DNA of 64,000 bases. Source: Poa pratensis. Its lineage: Eukaryota; Streptophyta; Magnoliopsida; Poales; Poaceae. The position numbers and the translations under genes are program-made. The stretch is from NCBI GenBank assembly GCA_947311845.1, contig CAMZMU010000049.1, positions 2,229,368-2,293,367 on the forward strand. The letters are read 5' to 3'. This document shows, piece by piece, positions 1-10,449 of this stretch. The notes beneath the pieces were generated by a model. That model had not been told where the DNA came from. It was given only the letters and a program-made list of their open reading frames with translations, and ran no database searches. Within the stretch, counting starts at the first letter, position 1; the number at the start of each line of letters is the position of its first letter.

Positions 1-174
1 TGTTTGTGTCATTTGGAGTTTCTATGAATTCGAATTGTGTTTGAGTCATTTGGAATTTGTATGATGGTTTGGATTATATATGTGATGTTCTGTGATGTTT
101 TAAAATTTGTGCAATTTTAATTGTATTTAAAATGTGCTAGAAACCAGCAGAACCAATTTGCAGGAACTAACAAA

Positions 175-530
175 TTATGGTCACCCATACGCCGACGGCA
201 AGGATCCCGGCCAGACGCACAGGATGCTGCCACGTCGCCCGAAGCGGACCATATGGTCACCCATACGCCGACGGCAATGCCAGGCACCCAGGAAGCGGCC
301 ACGTGGCGCTCAGAGGCCGACGGCAATGCCGTCGGCGTATGTTGAGCTAACGGAAACGTGGGGATGCCGTCTTGTGGGGCCCACCAGAGCGTACGCCGAC
401 GGCCGCCGCAGACGCCGACGACAGTTTGGGTACGCCGACAGTTCGAGACGCCGACGACCGCCGTCCGCGTATGTATACGCCGACGGCATTCGTGCATACG
501 CCGACGGCGTCCGGCCGTCGGCGTCTTGGT
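175..530. repeat. CACTA-like subterminal repeat cluster
   Basis: About ten copies of a short motif, ACGCCGACGGC or its reverse complement GCCGTCGGCGT, lie in both orientations (near 188, 266, 316, 328, 390, 412, 450, 476, 496 and 510). Clustered short motifs in both orientations are typical of the subterminal regions of CACTA (En/Spm) elements. I do not see a clean CACTA terminus, so this is probably a truncated end. The cluster stops just before the start codon of the next gene and may form part of its promoter. The CACTA assignment is inference. Confidence 0.5.
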
Positions 531-545
531 CGATTCCTGTAGTGC

Positions 546-1166
546 ATGGGCTTGGGCTTGGACCCCACCCCGCCGCCGGCGGTGCCATTCTCGTCCAGGG
601 TTCCGGAGGAGAAAGGCCCTTCGAGGTTGTGCGCGTGCTTGGTATCTACGGTCATCTTATGTGCGCTCGCCGGCGGCTTCTTTGTTTTGATGTTGTCTAT
701 GTTACCCCACTGCGCGCGCTACTCCGTCACCATCGACTCCTTCTCCGGCTTTGCTAGCAACCGGACGGACCTCGTGCTGGACCCGGAGTTCAACCTGACC
801 CTCCGCGTCGCCTCCACGTCCAGCCGCCACGAAGCTTGCGTCGAGCCCGGGACGTACGTGGTGGTGTCCTACCAATGCATCACGCTGGCCACCAGCGCCA
901 CCGCGCAGCACCGTATCTGCGGGCCAGGGAAGGTGGCGGAGCAGCGGCTCATCGCTAGGGGAACCGGAGTGCGCTTGCCGGGGACCGTGCTGGACAGCCT
1001 CGCGGCGGATGTATGGCAGGGAGGGCATGTGTTCCAGGTTACCATCAGGTGGTCCGGTGGCCGGTACACTGACGGCGAGTTGGTGGCGGCATGCGGGGGT
1101 CGGCGTGTCGGAGCCGGCCTCGACGACCTGGGAGCTAGCTGTGACCCGTGGCCCCTTTGCTTCTAG
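546..1166 (+). CDS. LEA_2/NDR1-HIN1-like membrane-anchored protein, single exon
   Basis: The ORF encodes 206 residues. A short Pro-rich N-terminus (1-27) is followed by one strongly hydrophobic segment (about 28-54). The rest reads as a beta-rich extracytoplasmic domain with a YSV-x-IDS start and patches such as FNLTLRVAS and EPGTYVVVSY. This layout (short cytosolic tail, one signal-anchor helix, LEA_2-like domain) is that of plant NHL/LEA_2 proteins, which sit in the plasma membrane or ER and are often linked to stress and pathogen responses. Cysteines in the lumenal part could form disulfides. A polyadenylation-like AATAAA lies at 1289-1294. The first in-frame ATG at 546 is used; an NHL assignment to a specific subfamily is not possible by eye. 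The gene is intact, without introns, and GC-rich as usual for grasses. Confidence 0.75.
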   Translation: MGLGLDPTPPPAVPFSSRVPEEKGPSRLCACLVSTVILCALAGGFFVLMLSMLPHCARYSVTIDSFSGFASNRTDLVLDPEFNLTLRVASTSSRHEACVEPGTYVVVSYQCITLATSATAQHRICGPGKVAEQRLIARGTGVRLPGTVLDSLAADVWQGGHVFQVTIRWSGGRYTDGELVAACGGRRVGAGLDDLGASCDPWPLCF

Positions 1167-1922
1167 ATTCGAAACTGGCGGGAACTAATACACTGCTCAA
1201 GATGGACAGTACGTCAGGATTTAGCCATAGTATCCACATATATCTCTACAAGATTTTAGTTTTCGTGGTACGGAAGTCTTGCAGAGTGAAATAAACGAGA
1301 TGTCTCTGGTGTAATTTCGTTTTTAATTTTCTCATCTTTAGTTTGTTTTCCGCTTTTGCTAGTTCTCGGCTGACCGAGAAGTAGCTTAACGCTCGGTCGA
1401 TAGATTTTTCACCGTAGGTCCCTTGTGGTGATTACTTACTGGATTTGTTAGTATGGCCCAGTGCTCCCTTTCTAAAGGAAAAAAAGTACGGCCCAGTGCG
1501 TCCTGTTGGACCGATTGTTTTTTTTTGGTTCCAGCCGCTTTAAAAGTATTATGATGACCTTTTTGTGCCTGGTAGGCCTTTTTTGTGTTTTTTTTGTTTG
1601 GGTAATTTTTTAGTCTAGGGCCATTTTTTTTTACTGTGCCTTCAAGGGAAGAGAGTACTAGATAGGTCCGCTAGTTCAATGGAGATTTACTTATTTTACT
1701 TGTAATTGCATTTTTTTTTTGTAATTGCATTTCAATTACACAAGGAACCGGCGTGCGATTGCACATGCATTTTTACAGCGTGTAAATGTATTTTTCATCT
1801 TTTTTTTTGTAATTGCACATGGAAAACATCGCGCAATTGCACATCCTTATTTCTAACAAGGCTATTGCTAACGCTAGTTTACCCGAGAATTAGCTTAACC
1901 TCGGTCGACACTATATACATGC
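1167..1922. other. 3' flank with T-rich repeat debris
   Basis: This stretch holds the 3' UTR of the LEA_2-like gene and then repeat debris. A near-identical block containing TAGCTTAAC and CTCGGTCGA occurs at about 1375-1405 and again at about 1878-1910, flanking T-rich DNA with repeated TGTAATTGCAT words. It probably represents a degraded MITE or foldback element. No gene is recognised. Confidence 0.4.
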
Positions 1923-3718
1923 TGACGAGGGGTTAACTCATCAAATCCCATGGTTAGGACCTAGGGTTGAGATTATGGGGAGAGAACGTGGTAGTACTGG
2001 TAGTTTCGTCGGCTGACAAGCAGAGGCAAAGATTTACCCAGGTTCAGGCCCCTCGGGTGGAGGTAAAGACCCTACTTCCTGCTTGTCTGGTATTGATCGT
2101 GTGAGATTATGCGGTTACAAGGGGAGCTCCGGCGAGATGTCGATCTCGCTAGGGCTTTTGGTGGTTCGAGTATGGCTTGTCCAGGATCGGCGGCCCTCCC
2201 AGCCTTTATATAAGAGGCTGGGTCTCGGGAGTCCATAACCGATCCTGTTTACATGTAAGGAAAGTATCATCCGACTATATACCTATGTCTAATTTTGGAG
2301 GGTACTCCATCTTTTTTGCGCCTCTTGTCTTGGGTTTCGAGTAGGCTCTTCGCTATTGGGCCTTTAGACGTCACGTGCACCAGGTACCCTCACGGTAGGG
2401 TACCCGAGATGTATACCCTTGTCAGTAGCCCCCGAGTAATTGTCTGACTCGAAGAATCGGGCATGGACTCATTCGTAAGTGCACGTCATATGCTTTGTAT
2501 TTTGTATTTTACAATTGGAATTCCTGTATGAATAGCACATGTTGGCTACGTCGAGTATCTCATCGACTGTGGTTTTTGCTTATGATGATCAAGCGATAAT
2601 GGCTTAGCAGGCCCAGTACACTCGACGGATCGGGACTGCTTAACTACACATTCGGGTAAAACCTTACTAGCTTTCAATCAAACTCGAGTCACCGGACTCG
2701 AATCTGGAACAAACTGGTCAGATTCGACTAGGCCGCAGAGGTCTTACTGAGTCGATCTGCAGTATAGCTTTGAAATTTACCCAACGCGTCCGTCGGGATT
2801 TTTCATCATGTCTGCTGACACGGAAAGTATAAGGATTGACGTTGCTGGAACGGTACTCAGCCCAGCTCGAAACTTCGGCGGGTCTTACCTTTGCACTATG
2901 CGTGCAGCATCCGAGACATTTGCGGCGGACGCAACTCGGGAATGTTTCGAGTATGATTTTGTAGATGAACTGAGTCGAGCCTTTTGTCGACTGACACTTT
3001 GTCGTTATTCTATCGGGTGCGCGACAGCGCTCCCGATGGGAGTAGCCCCCGAGATTGTGCTTTATTGCTTTGCAATGGAGGATAATCTCAAATCTTTTTA
3101 TCCCATATATGCTTTAGTCAAAGAAATTTTTTGATACGCTCCCGATGGGAGTAATACGCCTTAGTCGAAGGAACGGTCGAGTGACCAAATTTGCCTTAAT
3201 ATCGCACTTTCACACCCGAACCAAGCTAGGTAGTCGATTGATCAATCTGCGTCGGGCGGACTCGAATGCTTGTCTGAATAGGGCGTGCAATGACGTCAGG
3301 GATGACGTTTTTTGGCGACTGCGCTGCCTGACACGCGGTGGCGTGCGTTATGCTGCGATAGATGGGACGTGACACGTCTGTGGGCCCACGATGCAGCCGG
3401 TTGGACTGGATTTGACCATTCAGGCACGATTTCTCTGGGACTATGATGACGGTTCCTAGATTTCCGTGCGTAGTGGGCGGAGTGGCCGGCGACGGTTGCC
3501 CTCCACGGCTGCCACGTGTACGGCTGGATTTGCTACTTTGCCCACGATCTCGCATCAACGGTGCGGATTCTTTTGCGTTGAGGTTAAAAGGGTGCGGCGG
3601 AGTAAGTAAATAGTATTTTTACTTGCCATTTGCTCTCCGCCGCCGCTGCTTCTTCTTCCTCCTAGCGCATCGCCATAGCCCCACAACAAAGCTTTTGCCA
3701 CCCACCATCGCGATGACG
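1923..3718 (-). mobile_element. Fragment of a Tat-lineage Ty3/gypsy retrotransposon (LTR plus internal leader)
   Basis: An LTR of about 502 bp (1923-2424) begins TGACGAGGG and ends CCCTTGTCA, an inverted terminal pair. It is followed immediately by GTAGCCCCCGAG, closely matching GTAGTCCCCGAAG beside the LTR of the complete Tat-type element at 25-35 kb. The remainder matches the leader of the antisense ORF in that lineage, ending at an ATG near 3712 just where the copy is cut off. Only one LTR remains and no gag or pol is present. The small ORFs inside it are not believed to be genes. Orientation is inferred from the leader. Confidence 0.6.
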
Positions 3719-3799
3719 AAGTTTGCTAGTGTTTTATAATATTAGACGGAGGAGGTACCATCACCTGAATACATATTATATAGTAGAGATTTTGGCAAG

Positions 3800-4090
3800 C
3801 TAAATCAGAAAAGGCATTACTTGGCCGGTATCTTGTAAACGTCGGAGGCACGGGCGTTTATGATCCAAATGGTACAAACAATAAAACAAATCACGCATAA
3901 CTGGAAATTAGTAACGTTAATTATCAAGGAACATGATTGACATGTACACACACCAATAATTATTGAAGACGTGGATCTGGTCGAGAAAGGTCTGCCCCTG
4001 TGGCCGGTCGACACGGCGGACGTACCTGGCCGCCACAGCCGGCGAGTACTCCGCATGGCCCCTCCGCCCGGTCCGCCCATATCTCCGCTG
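3800..4090 (-). pseudogene. 5'-truncated GGCT/AIG2-like pseudogene (copy 1 of 3)
   Basis: Reading the minus strand, 3965-4088 encodes about 40 residues nearly identical to the C-terminus of the intact GGCT-like gene at 6100-6663 ([26 protein letters not shown]). The plus-left flank (3800-3965) matches the 3' flank of copy 3 at 12200-12310, including a block with CCGGTATCTTGTAA. Everything upstream of the last ~40 codons, including the YGTLKRG substrate loop and the catalytic Glu, is missing, so it cannot encode an enzyme. Confidence 0.8.
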
Positions 4091-5138
4091 CGTAATAATT
4101 ATCCCTTGTAATATACTCTGGATTTTTCTATATGGGATATAATTATCCCTTCTAACCTGCACCTAATTATCCTGGTCACTATATCTAAGTATAGTAAAGT
4201 ATACACGACAATGCACATATACTCTAATCATCAAAGTGGCAAATTAATCTATAAAGAAATGCAACTTTTTATCTAACCTACTAGTATTCGGTTTAACAAA
4301 AAATAGAGTCAATGGTTGGAAAAGAAACAAGTAATACTCTATATGTTCCACATTTAATATAAAAATTATTTCAAAATTGATGCTTCGATTTTGTAAGAAT
4401 ACTGTTGTATCTTAATATTAAGATTTGGTTTGTACAATAAATTTTGGTTAGGTAATAAAAAATTATATAGGTTAATATCCTATGGTGAAAAAGATAGTGA
4501 GTTATAATAAGTAAAAATGTTTAATATAAATAACTAATACATGCTTATCTTAAATTGTGCACACTCGTATGGTTGGCATCTCCTATGAATTGAAACCTTG
4601 GATCCGTTAATTTTCATAACTTGACTAAGCACAAATTTATTACTTAATATAATAATATTTTTGTTTCTCACCATCTATTTTTAAAACATGATTAAAGACA
4701 TGGGAAAAAAAGGCAAATTTTGTTGTACTTTGAATATTATAGAAGTGAATTATTAATAGATGGTTTGTTAATTTGAATGTAACATTCTCATTGAAATATT
4801 GTTTTGATCGAATTAGATTTTTTAAACTTTTTACCATGAACTCTTGAGCATGTAACTTTCCGTCCTAAAACTTACATTTGATCAGAACTAATCCTTGAAC
4901 TTTTAGAAAGTTCATATCACATCAAACCTAAGAAATGATGAAGTGGACAACAAGTGGCACAAAAATTGGGTATATACGACCGAACCGAAACATGATAAAA
5001 TGTACCATCTAGTAAAATAAAAGGATAAACATGATTGATTCAGTGCTGTGCGAAAGCTGACTCGAATTTTGTGGCCGGGCTTTGTCAAAGCATCGCCATG
5101 TGGGCAATGAACATGGACATGCTTGATGCTAACACATA
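4091..5138. other. AT-rich intergenic DNA
   Basis: No coding sequence is recognised. The DNA is strongly AT-rich with no codon structure. At 4091-4160 a short repeated word (ATAATTATCCCTT) suggests a degraded MITE. Confidence 0.4.
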
Positions 5139-5261
5139 CTCCCTCCGTTTAAAAATAAGTGTCTCAAGTTTACTCAAAAGTAAATGTATCTATACATGAA
5201 ACATGTCTAGATACATTTACTTTTGGACAAATTTGAGACACTTATTTTGGGACGGAGAGAG
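5139..5261. mobile_element. Stowaway MITE (Tc1/mariner-type)
   Basis: The termini are CTCCCTCCGT and ACGGAGAGAG, with TA target duplications at 5137-5138 and 5262-5263. The element is nearly one long inverted repeat containing AAGTGTCTCAA and TTGAGACACTT arms. At 123 bp it is a classic non-coding grass Stowaway. Confidence 0.9.
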
Positions 5262-5350
5262 TAAAACAAACGAAACATGACCATGCTTGATGACATGGAC
5301 TACATGCAAGACCGGTGTATAAGTTTGATCTATAAATATTTTTGTTCTTG

Positions 5351-5830
5351 TTTTTTTTTTTTTTGAGGAAGGGTCTGATACAAAGACAGGAGCAGTAATT
5401 AATTGGTCCGCTCGGGCGTTGGGCAGTGGACAACAACAGATTCTAGCACTTCCCCTCTCCTCCCCAGGTCTATCCAGAAAGCTCTCGTTTGAGAGTCGAC
5501 CTTCGACGGCCGTTGCCGCCCCTTTCCTCCACACGTTCCGGCGTCGCTGCCGGCCGGCGAGTGGATGGACTAGGAGGTAGGCTTAATCTGTACATAGTAG
5601 TAGTAGTTTTAGGTGTTGGGTTTGCCTCTATGGCGTTGTGGCGTATGCCGTCTTTCCTTTGCTCTACGAGTACCACTCCAGTGCTCCGATGCGGTACTGG
5701 GTGGTGGTGGCGCTGCATCTTGGCGAAGCTTCCGAGGAGGAAGATGGAGTGGAGGTGCTGAGCGACAGCTCGGTTCAATAAGCATCCATATGCCCTCTCT
5801 GGTTCTTGGATTTTTGCTTCTCTGATTCCC
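5351..5830 (-). mobile_element. Possible poly-A retroposon end with GC-rich body
   Basis: A run of T residues at about 5347-5363 followed by TGAGGAAGG resembles the poly-T starts of the retroposons at 22735 and 24826 in this window. It suggests the 3' end of a non-LTR retroposon inserted in reverse. The following GC-rich DNA carries overlapping open frames on both strands that I regard as spurious. No clear target duplication was found, so the right boundary is uncertain. Confidence 0.35.
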
Positions 5831-6099
5831 CTTCTGGCCGGCCGTGACATACACGGCCAACAGTGACTGGAAGTGATAAGTGTATCCATCGATAAGACAT
5901 CAGACGAGCAGCCACAGACAGATAAGCAGACCGAACTGCAGATAGATAAGCAAGCGAACTGCCAAACGATATCCCAAATCTGAAAACAGAGGAACCGACC
6001 GGCCGGCCGTACGGTCCTCGTCGACACACGCACGCTAGCGAAATTCAGAGATAGTAGCAAGATCAATCTCATGTCTCCTGTGAAGTTCGTGACGGCGAT

Positions 6100-6663
6100 C
6101 TACGACTGGGAGGAGACGAAGACGCGGATCTGGTCCAGGAAGGTCTGCCCCTGCGGCCGGTCGACGCGGCGCACGTACCCGGCGGCCACCGCCGGCGAGT
6201 ACTCCGCGTGGCCCCTCCGCCCGCTCCGCGCCCACATCTCGGCCGCGTACCCGCGGTGCGCGTAGTACGCCACAGCGCCCTCCACCACTTCTCTTTCCCC
6301 GTCCTCTGCTAGCAGGACCTCAACGGGGAGGCGCTCGTAGTGGCCGCGGGACACGCCCTCCAGCTCGTCGAGCCTGGCCAGGCCACGGGCCGTGACAGAG
6401 TAGAGCTCCCCCTTCACGCGCTGCCCGCTGCCGGGAAGGTTGAGGAGGAACGGGACGCGGTACGGGCCGCAGACGAGGGGGAGCTGGGAGGCCGTCGCCG
6501 CGGCGCCGGTGTGGGAGAGGTCCTGGAGCAGGGCGTGGTTGGAGAAGCCCCGCTTCAGCGTGCCGTACGTGAATACCAGCGTCCTCTTCACGGGCGCCGC
6601 TGATGACTCCGTCGCCGTCGCCGGCGGGGAGGCCCGGTGCTCGGCGTCGCTGGCCGTGCCCAT
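6100..6663 (-). CDS. Gamma-glutamylcyclotransferase-like protein (AIG2/GGACT-like)
   Basis: The 187-residue product belongs to the GGCT-like/AIG2 fold. The substrate-binding loop FTYGTLKRG lies at about residues 31-39, and the likely catalytic Glu is E102 in LDELEG. The conserved [13 protein letters not shown] and TFLDQIRVF blocks follow. Family members cyclise gamma-glutamyl amines or peptides to 5-oxoproline, and plant members are placed with the GGACT-like branch; the exact substrate is unknown. The start at 6663 (MGTASDAEH) is preferred over an in-frame ATG at 6765 because the extra 34 residues are low-complexity and the family normally begins shortly before YGTLKRG. The gene is uninterrupted with a single exon. 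It is the only intact member of three local copies. Confidence 0.85.
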   Translation of the reverse strand: MGTASDAEHRASPPATATESSAAPVKRTLVFTYGTLKRGFSNHALLQDLSHTGAAATASQLPLVCGPYRVPFLLNLPGSGQRVKGELYSVTARGLARLDELEGVSRGHYERLPVEVLLAEDGEREVVEGAVAYYAHRGYAAEMWARSGRRGHAEYSPAVAAGYVRRVDRPQGQTFLDQIRVFVSSQS

Positions 6664-9039
6664 GTGGATGGATGGTGGTGTAGTGCCGATTGGCTGGCTG
6701 GCAGGCACGAGCCGATCGATGGGGAAGATCGTTTGGGTTTGGTGGTGTGGTGCGGGTGGTGGCATTTAATGGGCGACGTGGGGTGTTGGTCGACGTGGCG
6801 TGGGGCCCGCCTCGCCGGCCATTGGTGACCGTCGTTTTCCTTCAAACTTACTCCACCTCGTCGATTTGGTCTAAATGGTTTGGAGTACTTTCGTTTTTCG
6901 CACAACTTGCATCGCTTTATTTAAAGTTAAACCAAATTCTGATTTCACTATGTAACACTAGATTACAAAGCAAATACATTACTAGAGATGTAGTGCACTA
7001 GTTCGTATACAATCTTGATATCCTACCATCAATTTTTACTTACATGTGCTAAATGTGGTTTTGCTTTGCATCTGCATTCCTTTCCATTCCTTGCGTTTTC
7101 CAACTCATGTGTTCTCGATTCCTGTATTTTAAACTGAGCCTAATTTTTAACCATATAATTAACACAGTTTACCATAGATAGATGAAATAGTAATAATAAT
7201 AGTAGTCTCTCTATTCTAAAAATGTAGGAGTGCGTATTTGGGTCAAAGTCAAAATACATGAATTTTAACCAAATTTTTGAAGTACAACATCAAATTGAAT
7301 TTATTAGAGCCGTCATGGAACATACCTTAATACTGTACTAGTATAAGTTTAATATCGTAGATGTCCATAATTGTTGCTATCGGTCAAACTTTACGAAGTT
7401 TGATTGGAACCAAACTAACTAATTTGAAGCAGTGAGTATAACCTACGATCAGACTCTAAATTAAAATGAATACTATAATTTTCTTTCGAATCCATGATTT
7501 TGGCAACTCTCTTTCTAACATTGAAAAAGTCATACTATTACGAACAACCTATCTTAACGAAGAACTGTGTAACTCATTTTGGTACATCACATGCCCCGTT
7601 GTGTGGTTATGCTTGATTTAATTGTTCTAGAGATAGATAAACATCATGTCCATGCATGCTAGATTCCACTTTCGAGGTACGTAAATAAACACGTCGAGGT
7701 TTTCAGTAAATCAATTTAGCAATCATCCATCAAACAAAAAAGCGTGCGTAAGGAACTTCCGTCTGACATGGTGATCGTCCGGGTGATAATCCAGAAACAT
7801 GTAGTAGAATTATTCATTTAAAAAGGGAACTCCACCTTTGCTATCTATTATCGCATATACATTGTTAATAGAATTCATTAGGTATGCATTAGAAATAAGA
7901 GGCGTAAGAACAAAGTCTACAAGAACAAAAGCGTGTACTAGACATTAGCCACACACCAAGACACAAAAGATGCAACTATGAAATTTAGAGCTAAGATCCA
8001 TATCTTTCGTGATCAATAATCTAGAATAGCATGAATATTGAACTTTTGATATGTCGAAGAAAAAACCAATGGACAAGCAATGATAAGGAATCATGGACAA
8101 ATATCTCAACCATATTTTTGTATGTTCTATAACTTTCCATTATGGATTTATATTAATTCTCCATTTTCTTACTTACACCTAAAATCTCATACTATAAGAA
8201 CCTTTGCCAAATTAAAATCTTAGGGTCATACCAATATTTAAGGACTAGATTAGACATATATTGATATACAATTACTTGAAATTCGTCTAATTATCAAAAA
8301 TATTTTTAAAGACATGCAAACTTGTTCCTTTTCTTCTCCAACAAGAAGTGTTTGGTTTAACCAGGAAAATTAAGAGGCAGTGTCTGGAAAGAAAACAACT
8401 AATATTAGTCTCTTTGCAGATACTTTTCATATTTTGTGCAAATACATTTTCCAAATTTGAAGCTAAAATTAGACAATTTTTAGTTAAGTTCATATTTTGA
8501 GGGTGAGTGAGTTATCAAAAAGTAAAAATAATTAGTATAAAAATGTGATATATACTTGTTTTAATTTTTACCCATTAACTAAGTATTATGTCTCTAAAGG
8601 GGTAACTGGTTGCTGAAAACCTAACTTAAGTTTGTTACATCTTGTGGTGATCAATATTTGAAGAAAATGAAATGTATGTTTTTTTGCTAATAATCATATA
8701 AGTTTCTTGAGCACATTATAGATAATAAATAAAATCACATGTAGAAAAGGATCATCACGATAAATATGTATTGTTCTTGTTGACTAAACCTTAAGTGAAT
8801 ATAAATATAGTTTTCTATTTCAAGTTAATAATGAAAACATATTGTTTTGTATCTATTCAGAATTAATTATATTTATTTATTTTGTTGTAATGTTCTAAAT
8901 GCGGCCAATTCTTTTTTTTACAATGTGTTGCGTGTTTACAAGTAGAAAAGCAAAGATGATTAATCCATCTAGAAAGCCAAGCCTGATTAAACCATCTATA
9001 TGAAAGCTGTAACAATAATATTAGAAATATTATGATTAA
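6664..9039. other. Upstream region of the GGCT-like gene and long AT-rich intergenic DNA
   Basis: The first ~150 bp is GC-rich 5' flank and promoter of the GGCT-like gene. The rest is AT-rich DNA with no recognisable coding sequence and only short random frames. I identified no transposon ends here. Confidence 0.4.
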
Positions 9040-9478
9040 TCCATAGAAATATATTATTAGTTTACTCGATCAATCTTGTATAATAATATTTACAAGGTAT
9101 ACATACAATGAAAAAGACACCATTTACACTCACACGTATGAACTATACGTAAAAAATATTCATGTATTTATTCAGACTTTTTATATATATGGGGTGGAAT
9201 TGTGGTTATTACTACTTAGTAGGGTAAGAAGGCTTCATGGAAAGACCACACATGCCCTTCTTGTGTGAATTGTCCTTTTCGATTCTTAAAAATCCATTCT
9301 CGCCCCATGTTGTACCCCACGAATTTTTTAACAACCAATATTTAGTGCCATCGCTGGTCGTTCCACAACCAATAGCTGCAAGCCCATGATCCACCTTTGT
9401 AAAATTGGAAAGTCATATCTTCTCCATCCACGACCACTGAGACAGGTTGGCTCGCAACAGCCGACACCATCAGATTTT
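9040..9478 (-). pseudogene. Truncated papain-like cysteine protease pseudogene
   Basis: The minus strand at 9212-9394 encodes 60 residues matching the C-terminus of the intact protease at 13955-15072 (DHGLAAIG, YWLLKNSWGTTWGENGF, GMCGLSM, SYPTK). The similarity includes the 3' flank (9040-9210 against 13780-13953). Upstream, a 32-bp deletion between two TCCA words removes the segment that encodes the GSCGTDL block in the intact gene and shifts the frame. Homology then stops near 9478, so the prodomain and catalytic Cys are missing. Confidence 0.85.
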
Positions 9479-10133
9479 AACACTAGCCATTTTTAATAGG
9501 AATCTTGCACAAAGCAAATTCTCCTCTTTCTATCTATTTAGTTTATTAGTGCAAAGTGTCGGAGGCGTCCGAATGGGAAATTGACAATGATGTGAACATA
9601 TAGATGCACACCAAGGTTGTGTGTATGTTCCAATGCTTTAGATTCTACGGAAATGGATGGGCTAGCGATATACATATATCACATTTTTGTTTGGTAACTC
9701 TAGGATTATTCTAAAAAGCACACATACATTATATCACATTTAGATTCCACGGAAATGGCGTAGGGACACCAGTAGTTTCTTTTTTTTTAATATAATTTTG
9801 TTTTTAGAAATGGAGAGTGTGCCCACAGCCTTTGCATATAATATATATTTACAAGTTTTATAGATATATGAAACAAAGTCCAGATAAACTCAATGATGTA
9901 TCCTATGAACGTGCTAAATCTCAGTTTAAATTTTTTATCTTCAAAACTATACAAACATAAATATATATCCGAGTATAGTGACTATTGTAAAATTTCAAAA
10001 CTATGAATTTTATAATATTGTCATTTTTGTGTAGTCTTGATCCAAAAGAATTCCGCGTTGCAATTTTGTACATCATTGGCTGCATCCAACATTTTTCCAT
10101 TTAAAAAAATTACAGGCACGGTTTTTGATTTTA
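9479..10133. other. AT-rich intergenic DNA
   Basis: No gene is recognised. A repeated word TTAGATTC(T/C)ACGGAAATGG occurs near 9650 and 9740, hinting at a small local duplication. Confidence 0.35.
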
Positions 10134-10143
10134 TAAAATATAA

Positions 10144-10426
10144 GGGCCCCTTTGATTCTTAGGATTTCCAAAGGAATTTTGTAGGATTTAGACCCTGTGG
10201 ATTTTTTCCTTCCTTGTGTGTTTGATTCAAAGGATTGTAACTTGCAGGAATTATTCCCGTAGGAATTGTGTAGTGTATTTTTACAGGAAAACTAACATGA
10301 ACTGAGACCTCATGCAAAATTCCTACACCTTGTTCCTATGCGCATAGGATTCCAGTGGACAGGGCAATTCAATCCTACACAATCCCTATTCCTTTAGTTT
10401 TCCTACCCTGTGAATCAAAGGAGGCC
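10144..10426. mobile_element. PIF/Harbinger-type MITE with TAA target duplication
   Basis: The element is 283 bp with imperfect terminal repeats (GGGCCCCTTTGATTC on the left; GGCCTCCTTTGATTC read inward on the right, 13 of 15 matching). The 3-bp target duplication TAA lies at 10141-10143 and 10427-10429. A paralogous empty site exists at 12165-12193, where the same flanking words are joined with a single TAA, confirming the boundaries. It is non-coding. Confidence 0.9.
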
Positions 10427-10449
10427 TAAAGCGATAACCGAATTTCGGA

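Noticed and set aside
175..530. CRISPR-like array of short repeats
   Set aside because: Repeats are about 11 bp, irregularly spaced and in both orientations, in plant nuclear DNA; this fits transposon subterminal repeats.
2808..3134. A 108-residue plus-strand frame with plausible composition
   Set aside because: It lies in the non-coding leader of a Tat-type LTR fragment and resembles no protein I know.
5470..6072. A 200-residue minus-strand frame beside the GGCT-like gene
   Set aside because: No family resemblance, biased composition, and it runs across a probable retroposon and duplicated flank.
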